A stretch of DNA of 64,000 nt, taken from positions 9,176,001 through 9,240,000 of the forward strand of contig OY783217.1 of NCBI GenBank assembly GCA_963678705.1. The letters are read 5' to 3'. The notes beneath the pieces are model-generated. The model saw nothing but the letters and a program-made list of their open reading frames with translations, ran no database searches and was not told where the DNA came from. Shown here piece by piece: positions 47,844-59,889 of the stretch; the stretch's first letter is position 1, and each line of letters begins with the position of its first letter. A program made the translations under genes and the position numbers. This DNA is from Panorpa germanica (Eukaryota; Arthropoda; Insecta; Mecoptera; Panorpidae).

Positions 47844-50276
47844 TTATATCAGCATCTTTATCTGTGCGTATGAAATATAACACTTTTCAAAGACCTGTAC
47901 CTCCGAATCTAATTTATTTTCTCCTGGTTTTGAATTTAAATTATTGTTATGTATAGTGTATACTATACACACGTTTAATTTTATTAAAAAATAAATATGT
48001 ATAATTCCTTTTTTTTGAGTTTTTATATTACCATGTATATCTGTGCGTATAAAATATAACACTTTTCAAAGACCTGTACCTCCGAATCTAATTTATTTTC
48101 TCCTGGTTTTGAATTTAAATTATTGTTATGTATAGTGTATACTATACACACGTTTAATTTTATTAAAAAATAAATATGTATAATTCCTTTTTTTTGAGTT
48201 TTTATATTACCATGTATATCTGTGCGTATAAAATATAACACTTTTCCAAGACCTGTACCTCCGAATCTAATTTATTTTCTCCTGGTTTTGAATTTAAATT
48301 ATTGTTATGTATAGTGTATACTATACACATGTTAAATTTTATTAAAAAATAAATATGTATAATTCCTTTTTTTTGAGTTTTTATATTACCATGTATATCT
48401 GTGCGTATAAAATATAACACTTTTCAAAGACCTGTACCTCCGAATCTAATTTATTTTCTCCTGGTTTTGAATTTAAATTATTGTTATGTATAGTGTATAC
48501 TATACACATGTTTAATTTTATTAAAAAATAAATATGTATAATTCCTTTTTTTTGAGTTTTTATATTACCATGTATATCTGTGCGTATAAAATATAACACT
48601 TTTCAAAGACCTGTACCTCCGAATCTAATTTATTTTCTCCTGGTTTTGAATTTAAATTATTGTTATGTATAGTGTATACTATACACACGTTTAATTTTAT
48701 TAAAAAATAAATATGTATAATTCCTTTTTTTTGAGTTTTTATATCACCATGTATACCTGTGCGTATGAAATATAACACTTTTCAAAGACCTGTACCTCCG
48801 AATCTAATTTATTTTCTCCTGGTTTTGAATTTAAATTATTGTTATGTATAGTGTATACTATACACATGTTTAATTTTATTAAAAAATAAATATGTATAAT
48901 TCCTTTTTTTTGAGTTTATCTTCGCGCTGCTATCTTTGATTACTTGCGCTTTATATCACCATGTATATCTGTGCGTATAAAATATAACACTTTTCAAAGA
49001 CCTGTACCTCCGAATCTAATTTATTTTCTCCTGGTTTTAAATTTAAATTATTGTTATGTATAGTGTATACTATACACATGTTTAATTTTATTAAAAAATA
49101 AATATGTATAATTCCTTTTTTTTGAGTTTTTATATCACCATGTATATCTGTGCGTATGAAATATAACACTTTTCAAAGACCTGTATCTCTGAATCTAACT
49201 TATTTTCCCATGGTTTTGAATTTAAATTATTGTTATGTATAGTGTATACTATACACACGTTTAATTTTATTAAAAAATAAATATGTATAATTCCTTTTTT
49301 TTGAGTTTTTATATTACCATGTATATCTGTGCGTATAAAATATAACACTTTTCAAAGACCTGTACCTCCGAATCTAATTTATTTTCTCCTGGTTTTGAAT
49401 TTAAATTATTGTTATGTATAGTGTATACTATACACATGTTAAATTTTATTAAAAAATAAATATGTATAATTTCTTTTTTTTGAGTTTTTATATCACCATG
49501 TATATCTGTGCGTATAAAATATAACACTTTTCAAAGACCTGTATCTCCGAATCTAATTTATTTTCCCATGGTTTTGAATTTAAATTATTGTTATGTATAG
49601 TGTATACTATACACACGTTTAATTTTATTAAAAAATAAAGATGTATAATTCCTTTTTTTTGAGTTTATCTTCGCGCTGCTATCTTTGATTACTTGCGCTT
49701 TATATCACCATGTATATCTGTGCGTATGAAATATAACACTTTTCAAAGACCTGTACCTCCGAATCTAATTTATTTTCTCCTGGTTTTGAATTTAAATTAT
49801 TGTTATGTATAGTGTATACTATACACACGTTTAATTTTATTAAAAAATAAATATGTATAATTCCTTTTTTTTGAGTTTTTATATCACCATGTATACCTGT
49901 GCGTATGAAATATAACACTTTTCAAAGACCTGTACCTCCGAATCTAATTTATTTTCTCCTGGTTTTGAATTTAAATTATTGTTATGTATAGTGTATACTA
50001 TACACACGTTTAATTTTATTAAAAAATAAATATGTATAATTCCTTTTTTTTGAGTTTTTATATCACCATGTATACCTGTGCGTATGAAATATAACACTTT
50101 TCAAAGACCTGTATCTCCGAATCTAACTTATTTTCCCATGTTTTTGAATTTAAATTATTGTTATGTATAGTGTATACTATACACACGTTTAATTTTATTA
50201 AAAAATAAAAATGTATAATTCGTTTTTTTTCAGTTTTTATATCAGCATATTTACCTGAGTGTATGAAATACAACAC
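47844..50276 (-). repeat. Tandem array, 13 units of 179 bp (right arm)
   Basis: Same unit as the left array in reverse. Two 33-bp inserts, at 48,917-48,949 and 49,666-49,698. Ten units fewer than the left arm. Confidence 0.95.
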
Positions 50277-50555
50277 TATTCAAATACCTCTAATTCCGAA
50301 TTTATTATATTGTTTTGAATTTAAAATATAGTTATTTAAAGTAAACACTCTTAACGTGTTAAGTATTTTATAAAAATAAAGATGAGAAGTTACTTATTCT
50401 AATGTTTGCATATTCGTTAAAATAATTCTATTTTTGTATAGGCGTTTATTATTCCTTAGTGCTAATATATGATTGCAAATGTTTATTTTCTATTATTACA
50501 TTTTGTATTTATGTCAATAGTAACAATAATGACGGTTAAGTTTGCATTTGAACTG

Positions 50556-50661
50556 TATAATAGCAATTTCGAATATTCTCTATGAGACTGTAGACAGCTA
50601 TGTTATTCACACCACTAGTTTCCATCGCGCTGCTAGACCGCGCTGCTAACTTCACCGACGT
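50556..50661 (-). repeat. Terminal inverted repeat, right end
   Basis: Ends ...CTTCACCGACGT at 50,661. Contains TCGCGCTGCTA (reverse of TAGCAGCGCGA) and CGCGCTGCTAA. Three substitutions from the left end in the outer 50 bases. Confidence 0.8.
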
Positions 50662-50670
50662 AGATGTCAG
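50662..50670. repeat. Foldback target-site duplication, right copy
   Basis: AGATGTCAG, identical to 37,476-37,484. Confidence 0.85.
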
Positions 50671-51590
50671 TGCCCTACATACTGTCCTATGTACTCGATT
50701 ACACGTGGTTCATGTTCGTTCGCACACACACACACATGATACGATGAGGCAGTTATATTACCACCATAATTATTTTATATTTAAAATTAAATCAATGAAC
50801 GTCAATCATCCATAATAAATGTCATCCACAGCCATAACTTTACGTTAGCGTAATTAGTTGTCAAAATAATTAATAAGTCCCATGTTCCACAGGTCATATT
50901 TTAAATATTTTCATTAATAATTCGTTGATTTATGCATTGATGTCCTTGTAATCCATAGATATTTGAAAAACGTATGCTTTTTGTTTTAGATTTTTATTTA
51001 TTTAATGTTCAATTTTGAGCATATGAGTGAACGTGTTTAATACAGGGTATCGCAAAATAAATTGATGATTTGCGTAGTCGCAATTAAGTTCTGGAATTCA
51101 GTCGCTATAGAATGTATTTTGTGAACGGATCGTGCATTTTACGTGTGAGAATTGTATAAAGACTATGGTTCTGAGATTATTTCTGCAAGATGTACAGCAA
51201 AACACCCATAACAAAAGCGCCGGGCGGACACACTGCTACGCCAAAAGTAATAATATAGACTGCAAAATCAGCGCAAGGAATAATAAGCTGATACTTTTTA
51301 AGGCGTAGGTAAGACTATTTGGAAGGTAAGGTTATTTGGAAATCTTAAACAGACATTTTGTTTCTCGTTTAAACTAGTGCCCCAAAAGTAACAGTTTACA
51401 TTTAGATGAAAATTTGGGAAAGTAAATAAAATTATTCTAGCGCATATAGATTCACCGAGAAAACACATCATTCAATTCAATACTCCGCGCTGCGTTCTTG
51501 TGGCTATGTTGGAGATTGAAAGAAAAGGAAGAAATAAGATGTTTTTACAGAAAATATTTTTTTATTGTAAAGCTTGTTTTACTATAAAAA
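50671..51590. other. Intergenic, AT-rich
   Basis: A short (CA)n run near 50,722-50,735. ACAGGGTATCGCAAAATAAATTG at about 51,043 resembles an end of some transposons but no partner was found. No gene called. Confidence 0.3.
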
Positions 51591-51594
51591 CACG

Positions 51595-51660
51595 TCTGTG
51601 TCTTCGGGTTCGATCCCCGGACCAGATAGATATTTTCTGGGTTTGGTTATTATGAAATTA
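51595..51660 (+). repeat. SINE fragment (B-box and GGACCAG junction)
   Basis: CTTCGGGTTCGATCCCCGG is a near-perfect Pol III B-box, followed by ACCAGATAG and TTTTCTGGGTTTGGTTATTA. This is the best preserved B-box of the SINE family in the window. Confidence 0.5.
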
Positions 51661-51663
51661 ATT

Positions 51664-51750
51664 TGATAGTATTAAAACAAATGAACTAAGACTGATAGTA
51701 TTAAAACAAATGAACTGAGACTGATAGTATTAAAACAAATAAGATAAGAA
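51664..51750 (+). repeat. 29-bp tandem repeat, three copies
   Basis: GATAGTATTAAAACAAAT recurs at 51,665, 51,694 and 51,723, a 29-base period. It sits directly after the SINE fragment. Confidence 0.9.
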
Positions 51751-51759
51751 TTTGAACCG

Positions 51760-54700
51760 TATAAACACTCTGTAGATATGATGTTAAAAATACACGTTAC
51801 ATGTGAAACAAATTAGAAAGACTGATTAAAAATTAAAAGACAAATTAAAAATATGATCGGCAAGAAGGTTGAATAAGCCAAAGCCTAATTAAAAAAAAAA
51901 AAAATATATATATATAAAGACAGCTGCGTATTCGAATGCAACGTTGTGTCAAAATTTCAAGTTAATGAAGCCAACGCTAATCAATGTAAGTAGGCCTTGT
52001 TAATATGCGTATTTTATTTATTTATACCTTGCTTAAATTTTCTAATTTAATTAAGAATATTTATATTATTATCATACTTAACTTTTAACAAATTCTATAG
52101 AAAATCTGTTTTGCTATTTACTACCTTAATAACCGCCTTCTTTGGATGATTGCATCTTTGAATATCGAATAAAATTACATGATATATAAGAAATCTTGAA
52201 AAGGTACAAAAGCTACAAACACATCACTTAATAGGATGACATATATACGGCACCACTATTACCAAATCTGTATGATTTTTAGGTTGTATCAACCTTCAAA
52301 CGATATGTGTCCAAATTTTATGACATTCCGACTACTAGTTTTAGTGATGCTACTATTCTAATTTTCAAAACAATGGAAAAATCTGAATTTCTTGTATTGA
52401 AAAAAGCATGTCTTTTTATCGGAAAAAAATAGCAAGTACAAATAACACTTACCAAGTTATTTCTTTGCTTGAACGGTCTATGTGATGTCTGGAAATTCTT
52501 AAACGAGTTTTGTGTAAAACCCTTCTGATGAATGCTTGAGTTATCTCTGTAGTTTAGCCTGATAATGCCTTCACCGCCTCTTAGCTGTTAGTAATTATTG
52601 TATACTGCTTTATCTCAAAAAGGTACGAAAATAATTTTAATATCTAAGACGTTTCCATGAAATTTAATTAACCTGTACTTGTTGTGTATTGCTCATTATA
52701 ACTGGTTATAAAACAAAACTTTAAATTTTAAGGTAAATATTAAAATATGGTGAAAGTAATTAGTCTCCTTCAGCAATAATTTCCAAATACTCGCTGGTAA
52801 AATGGAGCTGGTTGGAGATGAATCTATAAAACATCAAAGGAACCGTATGTTAGCTTTAATGGTTTTCGTTAACTAGAATTGCTCATAATTTTAATGATTC
52901 GTTTACAAGTTGATGGTACCGTCACCACCTTCATGTCTGAGTGGATTGGATGAGCAGAAAGTGAGTCGAGTGGGGTTAAGCAAGAGATAGGAATGTTAAT
53001 TAATTTAGTATAATAATTAGACATTATTGAAAACACATATTTATAATTATCATTTATTATGTACTCAGAATAATTTCGTGAAATTGTTGTACAATTTTAT
53101 GCAAAAAGTTTGCACAGTTTCTAAAATTTAAATGAGTATTTTCTACAGTTACATTTAGTAAATCAGTTGAGAACAACAACTAAACAGTGAAAATATAGAA
53201 CTTGTGCAACAATTGTACCCGAAGATTTGGCGGCAAGCTTCAATCAACACTTTTTCAGGTTATTGTGCCATGTTATTAAATATATATTTAAAATTGAAAA
53301 TTAACATATTTTTAGACGAGATAGTAAGCGAAATCATTGATGCTAGACGCTATATCGTCGGATGTAATCCCCAGAAGGAGTTAAATTTTTTGGGTTTTGT
53401 TACTTATCGTATACGTCAGTAAACTATACCATAAACACTGTTAACATAAGAGAAGATCAGTGATAATATTCAGCACTGGATATAGACTTAAATAAATTAA
53501 ATTAAAAAATATATATTTATTTTATTTATGGTAATATTATATTTGTTTTTACTACATTAAGGTGCACGAAAACAATTTTCTTTTTAATGAACAACAAAAC
53601 AAATTTTAAGAAACTAATCATAATAATTTCGATATTATGTTCTTACATGCGTAAAATCTTAAACTCAGAAATAAGCTTTTGTTATGTTCTATTATGAGAT
53701 GATTATATGTATGTTCTAGTTCATAGAGAAATTTATAGTAATTGCGAGATATATGCTACTCTATTTCAAAGATTAGACAAACTGTTTCTCTCCTACTTCG
53801 AATAACTAAACTACTGTGAAAATAATTTAGAGTTAGAGATTTTATAATTGAAGAGGTGTCGCCTTTTTACGTTTGACACAATCTCTTAATCTCGTATCTT
53901 ATTAAACGTCAGTAGAAGTGAAATGTGGCAAATATTACTTATTGTTAGTGCATATAGCTAAGGGCGCTCTCATCTTAGCGGCTTATAAATGAGAAGTAAA
54001 TTTTTAAAATAACTAAATTATTAATAACGTTTTTACCTAATCTCAAATTCCATTTTACCTAGTATAAATTTAATAAAACCCAACTTAATAAAATCCTGTC
54101 TTTATTAATAAATTTTGCTCAATTACTTTAAATTAATTAGAAAACAATTTCATTCAAAATTTAAATTATACGGAACAGATTTATTAATTATTTCACATTA
54201 CGTAGGAAATATAATTTCTATAATAAGCAATTTTTTATAATAACTAGTGGAGTGTTAGATTTATAAATTACTTCTTTTACGAATGAATTTTCTTGAAGCA
54301 AAATAAAAAAATAATTAGTTTTGTTGCAACATATAATTATTAAAGTTTTGAACACTTTTAATCAACTTGTTTTTCTGATATCTAATTACGTACTACTAAT
54401 TAAATTTTTAATAAGGAAATAAATGAAAAATACTTGTCTATACATCAGCTATAGGAAGACAGACGCTTCTTTTACAGTTTACAGTGGTGGTACGCTCGAT
54501 GGAAGTACAGTACTGCATCCCAGTTAATTTCTACAGAAAGAATCTCATTTTGTAACTCATTCCACTAAAGAAATATTAAAAAAGAAGAGATCGTTAATAT
54601 AAATATTCAGCTAATTTTTATTACTTGAATAATATTCTACAATTCAAAAGCTACCCTTCGCTATTCTCATTTTATGAAAGACTTGGACCCTTCTCCAATT

Positions 54701-55650
54701 CAACAATGGGTATATTTTTCCTATAACGCAATCAAATAAATGAAAATCACAATATTATAGTCATCCTGCTATAAATTCTTTTTGAATTGCTGTACATATT
54801 TCATTCATTTTCATCTGAAGACGATGTCTAATTTTTCCAGTTGGTGTTCCTTTTTTTTCTTTTCTTTTTTCTTCAATGCTATTTCTACTCTTCGTTATTA
54901 TGCTGAAATCTTTTCTTACAGTATTACAATTCCTAGCTTCTTATAATTATTCTTTTAATTATATTTTTATAATTGCACAACTTTCAGTATGGTTTGTTTT
55001 AAATGTGTTTTTATCAAAATATACACTGTTAATAATTATTTCGAGTTATTCAATAAAATATAAGAACGTGATGAGAGAATTACCCACACTTTTTAATTCA
55101 TGTGATAGTGGTGTTGGTAATCCAACTATTAAATTACTATTAGTACTGCAATGCATCTAGATAGAATAGGCATTTGGGTATGTCCTACGACAGTCTGGTT
55201 GCTCAGAATTACCCAGAGAACAATATCAAGACCAAGTAAGACAAAGTTGATACCGTTGTCTCTTTTTGTTCAATGTGTTAATATGATTCTGTTTCTATCA
55301 TTTTTCGACTACAAAATTGTCTTAAAACAGTTATATCTCTAGTGTATGACTGTGCTAAGAGTAAAGGTCGCTACATATAGAAGATTTGAACCTCGGGATA
55401 CTTTCCTTCACAAATTTACTTGCGGCGCCTATTACTACATGAAATTTGACAGTTGCCTGACCGAGGCAGAAAATTGTGTACCAGCGCAGTGTCAACTTGA
55501 TAGCTTTGCACAACCTAATTCTAATGTTATTCTCTACTTTTCATATAGGAAATTGTCCTACTGTGCAAGTCAAGGAATGACAAGGCTCAAGCACACACTA
55601 CTCTGCTTCATATATATTTTTAGTAAAAATATCACAGGAGGCAGGTAATA
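51760..55650. other. Intergenic, AT-rich
   Basis: No gene recognised. A SINE-like tail (TAGACTTAAATAAATTAAAT, about 53,484-53,503) matches the tail of the 13.3-kb SINE. Frames of up to 100 codons have no motif. Confidence 0.3.
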
Positions 55651-55654
55651 AAGT

Positions 55655-55774
55655 AGGTGGATAGAGAAAAGTGTGAAGGAGGCAGAGAAGGAGTGGAAAC
55701 AAAACAAAGAGGGGAGAAGGCAGGAGGATATAAAGAAACTTGAGGAAGACATAAGAAACTTAGTGAAGGATTAA
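55655..55774 (+). pseudogene. Charged coiled-coil frame, probable LINE fragment
   Basis: 39 open codons to a TAA: starts RWIEKSVKEAEKEWKQNKEG and continues DIKKLEEDIRNLVKD. Strongly coiled-coil and purine-rich, like the other GA-rich segments here but better preserved. No diagnostic domain, so assignment to a LINE rests on composition and context only. Confidence 0.3.
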
Positions 55775-55789
55775 AGATCTCTAACTGCT

Positions 55790-57740
55790 GGTAATATTTT
55801 AAGTATATTTTGTATAGGTTGGTTAAGTTTATTTTGAATTACATTAGACCAATGTTTTATGAAATATAATGGATATTGTAAAAGGTAAAACAATTATAAG
55901 AAATACAATAATGTATTATACGTATGCAATATTGGTACTAACTTTTTTTAACAGTGTCGATTTACAGAGATTCCTAATAGCCCTATGTCTCGTTATACGA
56001 TACCCACAGTTATGTTCATATTCTGCATTAACACCCCCAACGCTTCCCCGCTCTTCCCAGCATTCCTCTCCCACAGAGACCGCTTGGTCACGAGTTTTCA
56101 AAACGAATACTGAATACCATTAAAATATGGAAATGTATAAGCGGACGCGCTATGAGGCTGCGAACTGAGATAAATAAGACAAATCATAACACTCTCACCC
56201 TTCTCCCACCAACCCCACATCATACAACCCTCAGACACTACTGTGTTGCAAGTTGCAGCATGCAGTACTCAGAACTAAGCGCTAAATAGACGACTGGTGG
56301 CGTGGTGGGTGGTCCATGTGGGACTAGGGGAGGTGAAGTGACAGCGGGGGGCAGTAGTACTTGTACAGGGAACTTCACATTTGTTTGTGACGTAATTAAC
56401 AGATTATTAATGAAATAAATACGACACATGATAGTAGAGTATTTTATTCTTATAAAATAATTGCATTTTAAGTTATTTTAATAATACAGTGCTTAGGATT
56501 ATTGTGTTTGATTCCCGGACCATCGCTATATTTTCTAGGTTTGGTTGTTCTTTTACTTAATGGATTATTTACATTTATATGAATAATATCTAAAAGGAAC
56601 TGAATCTATAGAAACCAATCCATCATACAACTATTTCCTATATGGTATTTAAAAATTGTTATTTAAATTGTTAAAATTTTCATATTATATGGTATTTTTC
56701 CTCTTATAAACTTATTATGTATATAAATATTTCGTACGAACAATAAATTACAATATATTTAAATTAGTATCCATAATAATATATTTTAAAAGCTCAAAAA
56801 GCAGCTTTCGTTAAAAACTTCGTTCATTTATGTAAATAATTTATCTATGCAAACATAACCTATTTAAAATTAAATTAAAAATTTAAAGAAAAATATTTAG
56901 TATCAACTGAACCTGATAAAATATCTTACGGTACAGTAACCGTATAGCACCACTTCTCCAGTCCCCCCTCCTCTACCCCTCACTCCTCATTCTCTAAACT
57001 CTTTGTGTTTATTTCACACCCACTTTATATACTCCTGTGTGCCGCCTTGGCACTTTAATGTGAGTGTTTGTGGCTGGTTGCGATAGCCCTCTGAGAATAA
57101 CTCATACGACTGTAGCGACCCAGGCGCTGCTACTGGCGTAGCACTACTACTGCCGTAGCGTAGGTCTACGGGCCGTAGAACTATAAAGCTCTCTCTTAAT
57201 AGTTACAAAGTATAGACAAAGTAGACCACGACAAATGAATTGATGCGTTGATTGGAAATGTACTTTGTAATGGATATGTGTACTAGCAGAGTCACGTACA
57301 ACGCGGGTCATGTGTTACGAATAGAATGAAATCGCGTTATAGAAAACGTAGGCACTAAAATCAAACTGGAAAATGGTCACAGGTTCCCTGATCTACACAA
57401 TAATTATAAAATACAAGTGGGTGTCATTCAGTATTTTATACAACACACTGTTCAATATTCTTTTAAATTTACTGCAAATTTAATAAGAAAAGAATTTTAA
57501 AATTAATCATATAATTTTAATAATCATAAAACCTAATACATTTTCTTTTTAAATTGTTGTAAATATTTTAACAGTGTGGTGTTGTGTGAGAAACGCTTTC
57601 AATAAAAGTAGTCGCTGTTTATATTTGTTGCATTGCATAAATTTACATTACAGGAAATAACACGCAAGTGCATATATCAATAAATTGATATTAGTTATTA
57701 AATAAGCTATTAAAATCATAGGGATTAACGAAATATAAAG
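55790..57740. other. Intergenic, AT-rich with GC patches
   Basis: A SINE B-box fragment with TTTGATTCCCGGACCA lies at about 56,508-56,523. A GC patch at about 57,035-57,185 has overlapping CTACGGGCCGTAG-type palindromes. No gene seen. Confidence 0.35.
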
Positions 57741-57745
57741 CTCCT

Positions 57746-57946
57746 ATTCCCACTCACAGTGTTTTAGTGTTCATTTAAGATTAGAACTTTAAATATAAGT
57801 CAAGCTTGGGAAATATAAAGAAATAGAAAAATTATATTAAATGATTTATGTTAAATAAAGATAGCAATTATATTACTCACCAACTGTGCGTGGTTTAACA
57901 AACTGACACATTTATAGTTAAAAACTAAAACTCAGTGAGTGCGAAT
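57746..57946. mobile_element. Short inverted-repeat element, CATTCCCACTCAC family
   Basis: ATTCCCACTCAC at 57,746-57,757 pairs with GTGAGTGCGAAT at 57,935-57,946 (one mismatch). Similarity continues inwards (AGTGTTTTAGTGTT against GAGTTTTAGTTTTT). Same terminal words as the element at 3720-4195. Confidence 0.45.
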
Positions 57947-57959
57947 AATACTTAGGTAA

Positions 57960-59350
57960 TACCAACAGTGTTTTATATAAAAGTATATTATGTAGTTCTA
58001 ATAAAAACTCTACGTAATTGAAAAATATCTATAAGAAAATTAAATTGTCATATCGTTATCGAATTACATAACAAATAATAACGGGGTTCGTGTTCGGTAA
58101 GTTATTGATAATATACAATTTAAATCGTTATTTTCCTGACTGTCTGACTAAACCACAAAATTAGAACTGTAGATGGGAATGTTACCTAAATTTCAATAAA
58201 ACATATAAGAACATATATTTTCAAGACATTTTTGTTTTTCTATGAAAAGAATTGAGCAGCTTCCTATTTAAATCATATTTTCTTAAAATATAAATCCCAC
58301 AAAAACATTTTTATTTATTATACGAGTATCTATTGGCTATTGTTATACAATTTTCTTTCATAGTTTGATAACAATACATACTTTTATTTATTTATCTAGA
58401 AAATGTTCATTCTGCTTACTCAAATAATGCGAATTTGGACGATAGAATGTGACAATAGATAGAGTAAGTGAATATTTTGTCTCCTTTTCATGTTTATCTA
58501 TAAAATGGTATACACATATCCTACTATAGCACAGTACTTTTACCACGTTTAAACTTTCTAGAAGATATTCCTTGCAGTGAATATTTCTGATGAGAATCTG
58601 TTCCTTGTGTTTATTATAAAATACGTGAGCGCGAAACTGGGGCAAATATATAATGTATCAAAACCAAAAAAAAAAGAAGAAAAAAAATGAAAATAAATAT
58701 CGGAATATATTTAGCTGCATATAACCAAGTCTATCGAGTTTTAAAACACGTTTCGAACATAAAACATTTAACCTATCTGAGTTTATAATAAATAATAAAA
58801 CACATACGTATTTTAAGTAAACATTGTTGTGAGATAACGGATAACGGTAGATCTCGTATTCGTTATAGATTATATTAAATTAGATATATTGTCAACACGA
58901 TAAAGATGAGTAAATTACCATCACAAGTTAACACCTTCAGTACTTGTTAGGGATGAAATAATAATAAGGGTTGAAAGCGAAAACCTTTTAAGGGGGCTAT
59001 CAAGAATTTTTAAGTTCACAAAGTTATAGGACTTGCTAAACAGAAAACATTACGAAACTTAGTAATATTTAATTTTTGTCTGGAATTTATAGTTTAAAGA
59101 TTAATGGATAATTTAATATAATCCTTGGTTAAAGCTTAATGTTACGTCGAACATAACTGTAGTTTGTTAACTAAGCTAAATACGTGGGTTACATTTTTCC
59201 TTAGATAACTGTATTTGTTGTATTTGTATTTTAATTTATTGTATACTCGTATGTCTCTTTGATCTTACAATCTGTTTTCATTTATTTCTCATTTTATTAT
59301 CAAAGTTAACAAATTTTAAAAATTTAATTCAATTCATTTTTTTATGTATA
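57960..59350. other. Intergenic, AT-rich
   Basis: No gene seen. GTAGATGGGAATGT at about 58,170 resembles a further end of the CATTCCC family. Confidence 0.3.
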
Positions 59351-59359
59351 CAAAACAAT

Positions 59360-59880
59360 TTACGATTGAAAACTGTCTCTCGTTTATGCTCCATCTCTCT
59401 ACTCTTTCTCCTTTCTTTCTCGATCCTTACTCTTCCTTCTTTTACTCTTACACTTTCTCCTGACCACTACTCTTAATGTACTCTAATGGTCGATAGTATA
59501 GTGTTCTTCTTTATCAAACTAATTTATACTCTACCAACATCACTCTTCATCTCTATTGTTTTGCTTTTACCAACATTCATCAGGTATACTTCACTTTTCA
59601 CCTTCTTCCGCCACCTTCCCTACTTTTACTCTTAATATGCTCTGATATTTCAGCTTCCTTGCCACACATCCTGCATTGCTTCTCTTCCTGTGGTCCCCAA
59701 AACCTACTACTCCTTTCTTAATTTTCAAGTCTAACCTCGCGATCATTTACTCTTCTTTACCTCCCTGTTTTTCTAGGTACTGCGGCATTCCTTGCCACCA
59801 TAACTCGCTTAATTTTGTACTTGCTTTATCCTTTCTTTTCATCCTATCCTGTTCGTTAATTATTCTATCGTTAGTTACCT
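59360..59880 (-). other. Pyrimidine-rich segment, possible LINE-coding relic
   Basis: A long CT-rich run whose minus strand would encode Lys/Arg/Glu-rich peptides interrupted by stops. Same class as the other purine-rich segments. No domain preserved. Confidence 0.25.
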
Positions 59881-59889
59881 ATGGTCGGA

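Larger units (their letters stand above)
37485..50661. mobile_element. 13.2-kb foldback-type transposon carrying an SGNH hydrolase gene
   Basis: Two inverted arms, 37,485-44,718 and 45,281-50,661, around a 562-bp spacer. Paired positions sum to 89,999 across the inner arms and to about 88,145 at the outer ends; the difference of about 1.86 kb equals ten missing array units on the right. The ends begin ACGTCGGTGAAGTT and are bracketed by a perfect 9-bp duplication. Drosophila Foldback (FB) elements have this plan: very long inverted repeats built of tandem repeats, and a 9-bp duplication, also typical of Mutator-like elements to which FB has been linked. No transposase is seen, so it is probably non-autonomous. 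The duplication, unequal arrays and unique spacer argue against a hairpin assembly artefact. Confidence 0.85.
45281..50661 (-). repeat. Right inverted arm
   Basis: Reverse complement of the left arm: LINE relic, SGNH gene, leader, shorter 179-bp array (13 units) and terminal inverted repeat ending at 50,661. Array differences begin at the second unit from the inside, where the left arm has a 33-bp insert and the right does not. Confidence 0.88.

Noticed and set aside
37868..50276. CRISPR-like or satellite explanation for the arrays
   Set aside because: Units are continuous 179-bp repeats without spacers, so not CRISPR. They are confined to the arms of a flanked element, so they are subterminal transposon repeats and not a free satellite block.
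37485..50661. Hairpin assembly artefact as the source of the palindrome
   Set aside because: A missed-adapter or chimeric-read artefact would give arms of equal structure and no reason for a 9-bp duplication. Here the arrays differ by ten units, there is a unique spacer, the ends have substitutions, and a precise duplication is present. Raw reads should still be checked.
51040..51290. Possible transposase N-terminus near 51.1 kb
   Set aside because: A few words suggested a helix-turn-helix and a transposon end, but frames break every few codons and no second end was found.
57035..57185. Palindromic CTACGGGCCGTAG-type words as a regulatory element
   Set aside because: Several overlapping imperfect palindromes arise from one short repeated word. 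No neighbouring gene gives them context.
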